From NCBI RefSeq assembly GCF_036518555.1, contig NZ_DATDMY010000101.1, positions 1 to 5,976 of the forward strand: a stretch of 5,976 bases of DNA, read 5' to 3'. The stretch's first letter is position 1, and every line of letters starts with the position of its first letter. Shown here in pieces: positions 1 to 5,796 of the stretch. Below the pieces are notes generated by a model. The model was not told where the DNA came from and did no database searches. It saw nothing but the letters and a program-made list of their open reading frames with translations. The position numbers and the translations under genes are program-made. The stretch is from Dokdonella_A sp036518555 (lineage in GTDB: Bacteria > Pseudomonadota > Gammaproteobacteria > Xanthomonadales > Rhodanobacteraceae).

Positions 1-1355
1 ACCGCCCAGGTGATCGCGGCGAGTTCGGACAGCAGCCAGAGCGAGAACACGATGCCGACCACCGGCACGATCGGCACCCATGGGGTGCGGAACGCGCGCG
101 GCAGGTCGGGCTTGCGCCGGCGCAGGATCAGCACCGCGCTGCAGATCACGATGAACGCGGACAGCACGCCGATGTTGACGAGCTTGGCGACTTCCCCGAG
201 TGGGAACAGGCCGGCGACGAGCGCCGTGAACAGGCCGAGCGCGACGGTCGGCCGGTGCGGCGTGCCGTACCGCGGATGCACTTTCGCGAACCAGGCCGGC
301 AGCAGGCCGTCGCGCGACAGCGCGAACCAGATGCGCGCCGCAGCGAGCATGAACGCAAAGATCACGCTGAGGATGCTCGCTATCGCAGTGGCCGAGATGG
401 CCGCGCCGATCCACTTCATGCCGAGCGTCTGGAACGCGTGCGCGACCGGCGCGTCGTTGCCGAGCTGCGTGTAGGGCACCATGCCGGTGAGCACGAGCGT
501 GATGGCGATGTAGAGCGCCATCGACACGCCGAGCGAGAGCAGGATCGCGCGTGGCAGGTCGCGCTGCGGGTCCTTCGCCTCCTCGGCCGCGGTGGTCAGC
601 GTGTCGTAGCCGAACACGGCGAAGAACACGACCGCGGCCGCGGTGACGACGCCCTGCCAGCCGTAGTGGCCGACGCCGTCCGCGCCGACGATGCGCTCGG
701 GCACGAACGGGTGCCAGTTGGCGGGATCGACGTGGAACATGCCGACGCCGATCACGATCACTACGGCGACGACCTTGATCGCGACGATGAGCGTGTTCGC
801 GCGCGCGCCCCACTCCGTGCGCAGGGTCAGCAGCACGGCGACCGCCATCGCGACGAGCGCGCCGATCAGGTTGAACATGCGGCCGTCGCCCGAGTGCGGC
901 GCGCCACGCAAGGCCTCGGGCACGTGCAGCCCGAACGCATCGAGCAGGTTGAGCACGTAGCCGGACCAGCCGCTCGCGACCGCGGCGACGATGAGCGCGT
1001 ATTCGAGCAGCAGGTCCCAGCCGATGAGCCAGGCGATCAGTTCGCCGAGCGTCGCGTAGCTGTACGTGTAGGCGCTGCCGGTGACCGGTATGAGGCCCGC
1101 GAACTCGGCGTAACAGAGCGCGGCGGCCGCGCTCGCGATGCCCGCGATGATGAACGACAGCGCGACCGCCGGCCCGGCGTTCGCCGCGGCCTGCTGCCCC
1201 GCGAGCACGAAGATGCCGACGCCGATGATGCCGCCGAGGCCGATCGCGGTGAGCTGCCAGACGCCGAGCACGCGACGGAAGTCGCGCCGCGAGCCGAGTT
1301 CGGCCTGCAGCTGTTCGATCGGCTTGTGACGCGTCAGTTGCGCGAGCAGGCTCAT
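1..1355 (-). CDS. APC-family amino-acid permease (CAT/YfnA-like), 3'-truncated by the window edge
   Basis: Inner-membrane transporter, probably proton-coupled amino-acid uptake. The reading frame is open from ATG at 1355 to the left edge, giving 451 residues with no stop. Family members are usually about 460-490 residues, so only a short C-terminal piece is missing. Seen in the protein: a soluble N-terminus with a basic GSRRDFRR stretch (21-28), then TM1 with the helix-breaking motif GVGIFVLAG (45-53); TM3 around 104-125; a TM5 lysine, K194, in VAIKVVAVV; the loop motif EEAKDPQRDLPRAI (258-271) after TM6, very typical of the CAT group; ALSRDGLLP (345-353) after TM8; and further hydrophobic helices at about 369-385, 393-410 and 428-448. 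From family knowledge, the TM5 lysine matches the one that replaces sodium in ApcT-type carriers. The start has AGGGG nine bases upstream (1365-1369) and a good promoter. Substrate cannot be read from the sequence; cationic or broad-range amino acids are possible. Family confidence is high, specificity low. Confidence 0.95.
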   Translation of the reverse strand, partial: MSLLAQLTRHKPIEQLQAELGSRRDFRRVLGVWQLTAIGLGGIIGVGIFVLAGQQAAANAGPAVALSFIIAGIASAAAALCYAEFAGLIPVTGSAYTYSYATLGELIAWLIGWDLLLEYALIVAAVASGWSGYVLNLLDAFGLHVPEALRGAPHSGDGRMFNLIGALVAMAVAVLLTLRTEWGARANTLIVAIKVVAVVIVIGVGMFHVDPANWHPFVPERIVGADGVGHYGWQGVVTAAAVVFFAVFGYDTLTTAAEEAKDPQRDLPRAILLSLGVSMALYIAITLVLTGMVPYTQLGNDAPVAHAFQTLGMKWIGAAISATAIASILSVIFAFMLAAARIWFALSRDGLLPAWFAKVHPRYGTPHRPTVALGLFTALVAGLFPLGEVAKLVNIGVLSAFIVICSAVLILRRRKPDLPRAFRTPWVPIVPVVGIVFSLWLLSELAAITWA

Positions 1356-1381
1356 GCGGCGTTTCCCCTGGACGGAAGCGT

Positions 1382-1393
1382 CGATCATAGCCG
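1382..1393 (-). promoter_or_regulatory. Extended -10 promoter of the permease gene
   Basis: On the minus strand this reads CGGCTATGATCG, containing TATGAT (1389 to 1384), a five-of-six match to TATAAT. A weak -35, CTGAGC, lies at 1413 to 1408 with an 18-base spacer. Transcription would begin near 1377, leaving a leader of about 22 bases that carries the AGGGG ribosome site (1369 to 1365). The same 12-base pattern occurs before two other genes in the window. The rest of the 125-base gap (1356-1480) holds only GC-rich sequence, including a short GCGCGC-GAC-GCGCGC inverted repeat (1465-1479) next to the stop codon of the upstream gene. That repeat lacks a T-tract, so I do not call it a terminator. 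Confidence 0.6.
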
Positions 1394-1480
1394 CAACGCC
1401 GGGCCGCGCTCAGCGCACTGCAGCACGAGCCGGCATGCGCGCAACGGCGCGCCCGGCGACCCTTGCGCGCGACGCGCGCG

Positions 1481-2962
1481 TCAACCGTCGAAGCCGTCGA
1501 CGAAGATCGTGTCGTCGGCGCCGGCGCCGAGCGTGCCGTCGGGATTGAGGTTCTGCGCGCGAACGGTCGCGTCGTCGCCGTTGCCGCCGTCCTGCCACGC
1601 GTATACCGCGAAACCGCCGGCGCCGATCGCCGCGTCCATGCGGCCGGTGTAGCGCTGCGTCTTCACCATGGTCGACTGCGCGGCCCAGACGTAGTCGCCC
1701 GCGGCGTCGAGGCGCGCGACCGTGAGCGGCTGGTCCGCCGCCGGGATCGCGCCGGTCACCCATCCCGCGAGCATGCCGTCGGCCATCGGCAGCGCGGTCA
1801 GCTGCGAGATCACGTGGGTGCCGTCGGTCGAATCGGCCAGCGGCACGAGCACCTTGCCCGTGTCGCCCCAGAGACGTGCGCCGCTCGCGTCGATGCGTTG
1901 CGCCGAGACGCCGTCATAGTCGCGCGTGCCGTCGTTGAAGTAGTCGTTCCAGACGACGTCGATGCTGCCGCTCGCGGCGTTCCAGCTCGCGACGGTGCCG
2001 AAATGCTGCTGGGTCGTGTCGGTCGTCGCGAGCACGCCGTCGGCGTCGAGCAGAGCGTTGCCGTTCGCGTCCAGGTGCTGCACGCGCGCGTTGAACGCGA
2101 GCCCGGTCGCGTCGTAGTCCCAGAACACGCCGCCGCCGGCAGCGTCGGCGAGGAACGGCGGGTAGTAGCCCGCCTGCAGGTTGCCCGCGCCGAACACGCG
2201 CACGGCGCTGCCGCCACCCCACAGCGGCGCACCGTCCGCGGCCGCGAGCTTCTGCGCGCGCAGGATGCGCGTCGATCCGCTCTGGTTCGACCACGACACG
2301 ATCGCGTCGCCGCCGAGGCCGGGTTGCACGCCGCCGAGCAGCTTGAGTCCGCTCGGCTGGTCGAGCAGCACGCCGAGGGCAGCCCATCGCGCCGTGCCCG
2401 TCGGATCGAGCTTCTGCGCGCGCACGCCGGCGTCGGACGACCAGGCGACGACGACGTCGCCGTCGCTCGTCGACGCCACATAGGCGTTGTAAACCCCTTC
2501 GGTCGACGCCGGTGCCGACACGGTGACGCCGTCGGCACCCCATGCGAGCGCACCATCGGCGAGCACCTTGCTCACGACGATGTGTTCGTCGTTGGAACCG
2601 TTCGCGCAGCAGTTGAACGAAACGTACGCGTCGCCCGCGGCGTCGACGGCGAGGCCGTAGTCGTAGGTGAAGGCGTAATCGCGATCGGCGACGAGTACGC
2701 CGTCGTGCGCCCAGAGCGCGTGGCCGCCCGCGTCGAGGCGCTGCAGGCGCACGTCGTAGCCGCTCGCATCGGCGAACCAGCTCACGTAGAAGCCGCCGTC
2801 CGGCGCCGCGACGACCTTCGGTTGCGTCGTTCCGCCCGCGGCGTCGCCGACGACGAGGTTGTTCGCCGGATCGGACGACCATTGCGCGTGTGCGGCGATC
2901 GAGAACGAGCCCGCCAGCGCGAGCACGGCAAGGCGAAGCGGCACGGCGAGCATGCATGTCAT
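1481..2962 (-). CDS. Exported eight-repeat (probable beta-propeller) protein with C-terminal IFVDGF tail
   Basis: I do not recognise a named family. The 493-residue protein starts with a Sec signal peptide: basic/hydrophobic M1-A26 with probable cleavage after AHA (AHA|QW). The mature part is made of eight degenerate units of about 52-61 residues. Each has a strand ending in a tryptophan or aromatic residue (DGGFYVSW 55-62, DGDVVVAW 167-174, GGDAIVSW 217-224) followed by a strand-turn-strand of the form VRxQxLDxxGxxLW. The second element begins near residues 71, 128, 180, 234, 292, 352, 413 and 467. This pattern suggests a seven- or eight-bladed beta-propeller secreted to the periplasm, cell surface or medium. 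The protein ends in DDTIFVDGFDG, a tail I recall from many secreted Xanthomonadales proteins. The start at 2962 was chosen over an upstream in-frame ATG (3370) because TGGAGG lies seven bases before it and the signal peptide begins there. An internal ATG at codon 4 is a weaker alternative. No catalytic motif is visible; ligand or structural binding is possible but unproven. Confidence 0.85.
   Translation of the reverse strand: MTCMLAVPLRLAVLALAGSFSIAAHAQWSSDPANNLVVGDAAGGTTQPKVVAAPDGGFYVSWFADASGYDVRLQRLDAGGHALWAHDGVLVADRDYAFTYDYGLAVDAAGDAYVSFNCCANGSNDEHIVVSKVLADGALAWGADGVTVSAPASTEGVYNAYVASTSDGDVVVAWSSDAGVRAQKLDPTGTARWAALGVLLDQPSGLKLLGGVQPGLGGDAIVSWSNQSGSTRILRAQKLAAADGAPLWGGGSAVRVFGAGNLQAGYYPPFLADAAGGGVFWDYDATGLAFNARVQHLDANGNALLDADGVLATTDTTQQHFGTVASWNAASGSIDVVWNDYFNDGTRDYDGVSAQRIDASGARLWGDTGKVLVPLADSTDGTHVISQLTALPMADGMLAGWVTGAIPAADQPLTVARLDAAGDYVWAAQSTMVKTQRYTGRMDAAIGAGGFAVYAWQDGGNGDDATVRAQNLNPDGTLGAGADDTIFVDGFDG
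1529..2800 (-). repeat. Eight degenerate protein repeats within the exported protein
   Basis: At protein level the core element recurs at VRLQRLDAGGHALW (71-84), IVVSKVLADGALAW (128-141), VRAQKLDPTGTARW (180-193), LRAQKLAAADGAPLW (234-248), ARVQHLDANGNALL (292-305), VSAQRIDASGARLW (352-365), LTVARLDAAGDYVW (413-426) and VRAQNLNPDGTL (467-478). Successive starts are 57, 52, 54, 58, 60, 61 and 54 residues apart. The fifth copy has Leu in place of the closing Trp and the last is cut short before it. Divergence is high, so this is an old fold-level repetition and not a recent DNA duplication. Confidence 0.75.
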
Positions 2963-2969
2963 GGCGTAG

Positions 2970-2975
2970 CCTCCA
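2970..2975 (-). promoter_or_regulatory. Ribosome binding site that fixes the start of the repeat protein
   Basis: The minus strand reads TGGAGG seven bases before ATG 2962. Because the frame is open for a further 136 codons upstream, this site together with the signal peptide decides the true start. Confidence 0.75.
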
Positions 2976-3605
2976 GGTGGCAATGGGGCGACGGCGCGCC
3001 CCGGGTGGCCGTGGTGGTCCTCGGCGATTCGAGGCCCCCGCGGCGCGCGGATACGTCGCGCGCGATCACTCGCGCATGCTCGGTGGCGGCCCTCGCCGTC
3101 CCGCTCGTCGACGCGCATCGCGCAGTCGCGGCGCTCGCACTTGGCGCGATCGAGCGCCGCGTCGGCGCGCGCGATCTGCGGTAGGCGGTCCATAAGCGCG
3201 CGCCGCGTCCTCGACTTCGAGTGCGAATGGCGCGCGACCTTCGAAGCAGGTACGCGACGACGTCGTGCCAGCCATGCCGGTCCAGGCGCGCGTGTCCGTC
3301 GTCGGTGCCGGCCCACGGCGCATCTTCGCCGGACGCGCCGGCCGTCGGCGCCGAACGCCGTGCAGATCATCCGCGACGAACGCCGTTCCGATGCGCCTGC
3401 CTTTCATGACGGCCCCCCGATGCCCCGCGACGAGTGTACTTCGACGCCGGCGCAGCGATGGCGCGCCGGCGCGAACGTGCCTGGCGCGGTCCACCGCGGG
3501 CTGAACCGCGTCCCGCTATCCGGCGACTGAACATTCAGCGCGCGTTTCTTGCCCGGCGTCGATGCGTGGTGCTGAAGTCCGGGCGTCGTATCCAGCGACA
3601 TCGTC

Positions 3606-3613
3606 GAGGAGGT
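3606..3613 (+). promoter_or_regulatory. Near-perfect Shine-Dalgarno of the small exported-protein gene
   Basis: GAGGAGGT matches seven of the eight bases of the AAGGAGGT anti-SD complement and ends four bases before ATG 3618. It is the strongest ribosome site in the window and predicts efficient translation from this start. Confidence 0.85.
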
Positions 3614-3617
3614 ACCC

Positions 3618-4025
3618 ATGCACGCCACCGTCCACCGCAGCTCGCTTCTCGCCCTCGTTGCCGCGCTCGCCGCCGCCCCCGCGTTCGCGCAGGACGACCT
3701 CGAGGCGAAGATGAAGGGCGACGATCGGCCATCGGACGCGCAGGTCGAACTGCGCAACCAGTCGCGCTGGTCGCTGCAGGAGCTGTACTTCGCACCGATC
3801 GGCAGCGATCGGTGGGGCCCGAACCAGCTCGGCCACCATTCGGTGCATCCGGACGGCACATTCACGCTGACCGGAATCCGCTGCGACAAGTACGACGTCA
3901 AGATGGTCGACGACGACGATAACGAGTGCATCGTGCGCGATGTCTCGCTGTGCGGCGCCGACCGCATCTGGCGCATCGAGAACCGCGACCTCGAGCGCTG
4001 CCAGGCGCGCACGAACCGCGAGTGA
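3618..4025 (+). CDS. Small exported four-cysteine protein of unknown function
   Basis: A 135-residue protein whose family I cannot name. Residues 1-24 form a clear Sec signal peptide with probable cleavage after AFA (AFA|QDD), leaving about 111 residues in the periplasm or outside the cell. The mature N-terminus (25-40) is charged and probably flexible. A compact domain follows: VELRNQSRWSLQELYFAP (43-60), SDRWGPNQLG (63-72), PDGTFTLTG (78-86), then CDKYDVKMVDDDDNEC (89-104) and a C-terminal VSLC...IWRI (109-120). The four cysteines, C89, C104, C112 and C128, suit two disulfides in an oxidising compartment. The alternation of short strands and turns suggests a small beta-sandwich, and the D98-D101 acidic run could bind a metal; both are inference. 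I recall similar unannotated bacterial proteins with a SDxWGxxxLG core and a downstream CxYDxKxVDxDxxEC-like segment. The gene stands alone, with a hairpin just downstream. That it is a real gene is well supported by the ribosome site, signal peptide and codon pattern. Confidence 0.88.
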   Translation: MHATVHRSSLLALVAALAAAPAFAQDDLEAKMKGDDRPSDAQVELRNQSRWSLQELYFAPIGSDRWGPNQLGHHSVHPDGTFTLTGIRCDKYDVKMVDDDDNECIVRDVSLCGADRIWRIENRDLERCQARTNRE

Positions 4026-4031
4026 CGACGT

Positions 4032-4066
4032 GGAAAGCGGGGAGCCGCGCGGCTTCCCGCGTTTCC
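4032..4066. terminator. Hairpin between convergent genes, probable bidirectional terminator
   Basis: The arms GCGGGGAGCC (4037-4046) and GGCTTCCCGC (4051-4060) pair over ten bases with one G-U pair around the loop GCGC. Flanking GGAAA (4032-4036) and TTTCC (4062-4066) extend the stem past one bulged G (4061). The hairpin sits in the 45 bases between a plus-strand stop (4025) and a minus-strand stop (4071) and has a short T-run on either strand, so it can serve both genes. The T-tracts are only three long, as is common in GC-rich genomes. Confidence 0.75.
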
Positions 4067-4070
4067 TCCA

Positions 4071-5708
4071 TCAGCGCGACTTGCTGCGTCGACGCGCGCT
4101 GAGGTCGGCAGGCGGGGCGAACGAATCGGGCCGCGCCTCGTGCCAGAAGCGCTGGAACACCGCATGCTCGGGCACGCTCGCGAGCAGTTCGCCGGGCTCG
4201 AGGAAGCGATGCAGGGATGCGAGCGATCGCACCTCGTTCGGCGACACGCGCCGAATCACGTGCTCGGGCCCGAGTTCCGACGGATGCTCGAGCCCGGCCG
4301 CCTGCAGCAGCTCCTTCAGCGCCCGCAACGTGTTCTCGTGGAAGTTGGCCACGCGCGCGGCCTTGTCCGGTACGTCGAGCTTGTTCCAGCGGCGCGGGTC
4401 CTGCGTCGCGACCCCGGTCGGGCAGCGGTCGGTGTGGCAACTCTGCGACTGGATGCAGCCGAGCGCGAACATGAAGCCGCGCGCCGCATTGCACCAGTCC
4501 GCGCCGATCGCGAGCGTGCGCGCGAGGTCGACCGCGGTGATCACCTTGCCGCTCGCGCCGATGCGCACGCGCTCGCGCAGGTCGAGGCCGACCAGCGTGT
4601 CGTGCACGAGCATGAGCGCTTCGCGCAACGGTGCGCCGACGTGGTCGGTGAACTCGAGTGGCGCCGCACCGGTGCCGCCCTCGCCACCGTCGACGACGAT
4701 GAAGTCGGGCAGGATGCCGGTCGTCGTCATCGCCTTGGCGATGCCGAACCATTCCCACGGATGGCCGATCGCGAGCTTGAAGCCGGTCGGCTTGCCGCCC
4801 GACAGCTCGCGCAGGCGCGCGACGAAGCGCAACAATCCTTCCGGCGTGTCGAAGGCCGAGTGGCGCGCGGGCGAGATGCAGTCTTCGCCCATCGCGACGC
4901 CGCGCGTCGCGGCGATCTCGGCGCTCACCTTCGGCGCCGGCAGCACGCCGCCGTGGCCGGGCTTGGCGCCCTGCGACAGCTTGATTTCGATCATCTTCAC
5001 CTGTTCGAGCGCGGCCTTCTCGGCGAAGCGCGCCTCGCTGAACACGCCCGCGCGCTCGCACGCGCCGAAGTAGCCGGAACCGAGTTCCCAAACGATGTCA
5101 CCGCCGTTCTCGCGGTGATAGGACGACAGCGAGCCCTCGCCGGTGTCGTGATAGAAGCGCCCGCGGCGCGCGCCTTCGTTGAGCGCGCGGATCGCGTTCG
5201 GCGAGATCGCGCCGAAGCTCATCGCCGAGATGTTGAACACGCTGGCGGAATACGGCGTCGCGCACTGCGTCCCGATGTCGATGCGGAAATCGTGGCGATC
5301 GATGCGACTCGGTCGGATCGAGTGGTTGATCCATTCGTAGCGCTCGGCGTACATGTCGAGCTCGCTGCCGAACGGGCGCACGTCGAGTGCGTTCTTGGCG
5401 CGCTGCTTCACCACTGCGCGCTGCACGTGCGAGAACGGCACCTCCTCGTTGTCGGACTCGACCACGTACTGGCGCAGCATCGGCCGCACGTATTCGAAGA
5501 AGAACCGCACATGGCAGATCAGCGGGTAGTTGCGCCTCAGGGTCGAGCGCTTCTGCGCGAGGTCGGCGAGGCCGACGACGACGAGCACCGCGCTCGCGAT
5601 CGCGAGCAGGCGCACGCCGAGGCCGAGGTGCCATCCGGCGAACGCGAGCGCGCAGACGAGCGCGCAGGCGATCAAGGCAAGATAGCGCGAGGGCAACCAC
5701 GATTCCAT
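4071..5708 (-). CDS. Membrane-anchored FMN-binding glutamate-synthase-family protein (stand-alone GltB central domain)
   Basis: A 545-residue protein of the FMN-binding glutamate synthase family (COG0069 type). Two hydrophobic helices at about 8-27 and 32-50 should anchor it in the inner membrane with the catalytic part in the cytoplasm. The TIM-barrel FMN domain fills about 140-440 and shows NISAMSFGAIS (159-169), HDTGEGSLS (187-195), KLSQGAKPGHGG (243-254), VDGGEGGTGAAP (339-350) and GASGKVITAVDLARTLAIGAD (384-404 in part). The 3Fe-4S ligands are all present as C418-x5-C424-x4-C429 followed by PTGVATQ, as in true GltB (CxxxxxCxxxxCPVG). Missing compared with GltB are the N-terminal class II glutaminase with its catalytic Cys1 and the C-terminal GXGXG domain; no gltD-like subunit is adjacent. 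It therefore probably carries out an FMN-dependent redox reaction without hydrolysing glutamine itself. Whether it makes glutamate from 2-oxoglutarate is not known from the sequence. The start at 5708 has AGGAG (5714-5718) five bases upstream. The length and N-terminal helices are usual for this stand-alone group. Confidence 0.93.
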   Translation of the reverse strand: MESWLPSRYLALIACALVCALAFAGWHLGLGVRLLAIASAVLVVVGLADLAQKRSTLRRNYPLICHVRFFFEYVRPMLRQYVVESDNEEVPFSHVQRAVVKQRAKNALDVRPFGSELDMYAERYEWINHSIRPSRIDRHDFRIDIGTQCATPYSASVFNISAMSFGAISPNAIRALNEGARRGRFYHDTGEGSLSSYHRENGGDIVWELGSGYFGACERAGVFSEARFAEKAALEQVKMIEIKLSQGAKPGHGGVLPAPKVSAEIAATRGVAMGEDCISPARHSAFDTPEGLLRFVARLRELSGGKPTGFKLAIGHPWEWFGIAKAMTTTGILPDFIVVDGGEGGTGAAPLEFTDHVGAPLREALMLVHDTLVGLDLRERVRIGASGKVITAVDLARTLAIGADWCNAARGFMFALGCIQSQSCHTDRCPTGVATQDPRRWNKLDVPDKAARVANFHENTLRALKELLQAAGLEHPSELGPEHVIRRVSPNEVRSLASLHRFLEPGELLASVPEHAVFQRFWHEARPDSFAPPADLSARRRSKSR

Positions 5709-5748
5709 GGCGACTCCTGATCGGCGCGCGGCGACGCAGCCTCTCGCC

Positions 5749-5760
5749 CGAGCATAGCCG
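5749..5760 (-). promoter_or_regulatory. Extended -10 promoter of the glutamate-synthase-like gene
   Basis: The minus strand reads CGGCTATGCTCG with -10 hexamer TATGCT (5756 to 5751). No good -35 is seen at 16-18 bases. The predicted start near 5744 gives a leader of about 36 bases containing the AGGAG site. It matches the permease promoter element at 11 of 12 positions. Confidence 0.5.
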
Positions 5761-5780
5761 AGGTCGGGCCGCCACCATTG

Positions 5781-5792
5781 CGGCTACACTCG
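5781..5792 (+). promoter_or_regulatory. Extended -10 promoter placed for a leaderless transcript
   Basis: The plus strand reads CGGCTACACTCG with hexamer TACACT (5785-5790). A start seven bases after the hexamer falls on 5797, the A of the ATG. No ribosome site other than a short GGG precedes that ATG. No -35 match is visible. Only 28 bases separate this hexamer from the divergent TATGCT of the neighbouring gene. Confidence 0.5.
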
Positions 5793-5796
5793 CGGG

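Larger units (their letters stand above)
2963..3617. other. 655-base divergent intergenic region without a convincing gene
   Basis: The stretch separates the repeat-protein gene (minus) from the small exported-protein gene (plus) and must contain both their control regions. All six frames have open stretches, but nearly all translate to arginine-rich, low-complexity sequence typical of GC-rich non-coding DNA. The least poor candidate is a minus-strand frame from ATG 3407 to the stop at 3066 (113 codons), whose middle part (about residues 50-78) has a more normal composition. Its ribosome site is only a G-run and its second half is arginine-rich, so I do not call it a gene. I see no strong sigma-70 promoter. 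A small interrupted palindrome, CTGAA-CA-TTCAG, lies at 3527-3538, 80 bases before the downstream start codon. Confidence 0.6.

Noticed and set aside
1465..1479. GCGCGC-GAC-GCGCGC inverted repeat as a terminator for the repeat-protein gene
   Set aside because: It has only six pairs of simple GC alternation and no T-tract follows on the minus strand; such runs are expected by chance here.
255..1652. Long plus-strand open frame (465 codons) opposite the permease and the end of the repeat-protein gene
   Set aside because: It spans the antisense of two real genes, has an Arg/His/Asp/Ala-rich composition and no recognisable motif; the opposite strand encodes a textbook permease.
1463..3184. Plus-strand open frame of 573 codons opposite the repeat protein
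   Set aside because: It is the antisense shadow of a gene with a signal peptide, regular repeats and a ribosome site; its translation is low-complexity Arg/Val/Ala/His sequence.
2963..3370. N-terminal extension of the repeat protein to ATG 3370
   Set aside because: The extra 136 residues are arginine-rich and would bury the signal peptide inside the protein; the TGGAGG site sits just before ATG 2962.
3528..3560. Extracytoplasmic-sigma-type promoter (TGAACATT with a downstream GTC) before the small exported-protein gene
   Set aside because: The gap between the two parts is about 23 bases, too long for the usual 15-17 spacing.
3898..5091. Minus-strand frame of 397 codons overlapping the glutamate-synthase-like gene in another frame
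   Set aside because: It is an out-of-frame, arginine-rich reading of the same strand with no start signal or motif.
4140..5720. Plus-strand open frame of 526 codons opposite the glutamate-synthase-like gene
   Set aside because: The opposite strand has all FMN and 3Fe-4S motifs; this frame is an Arg/Ala/His/Asp-rich shadow produced by GC-ended codons.
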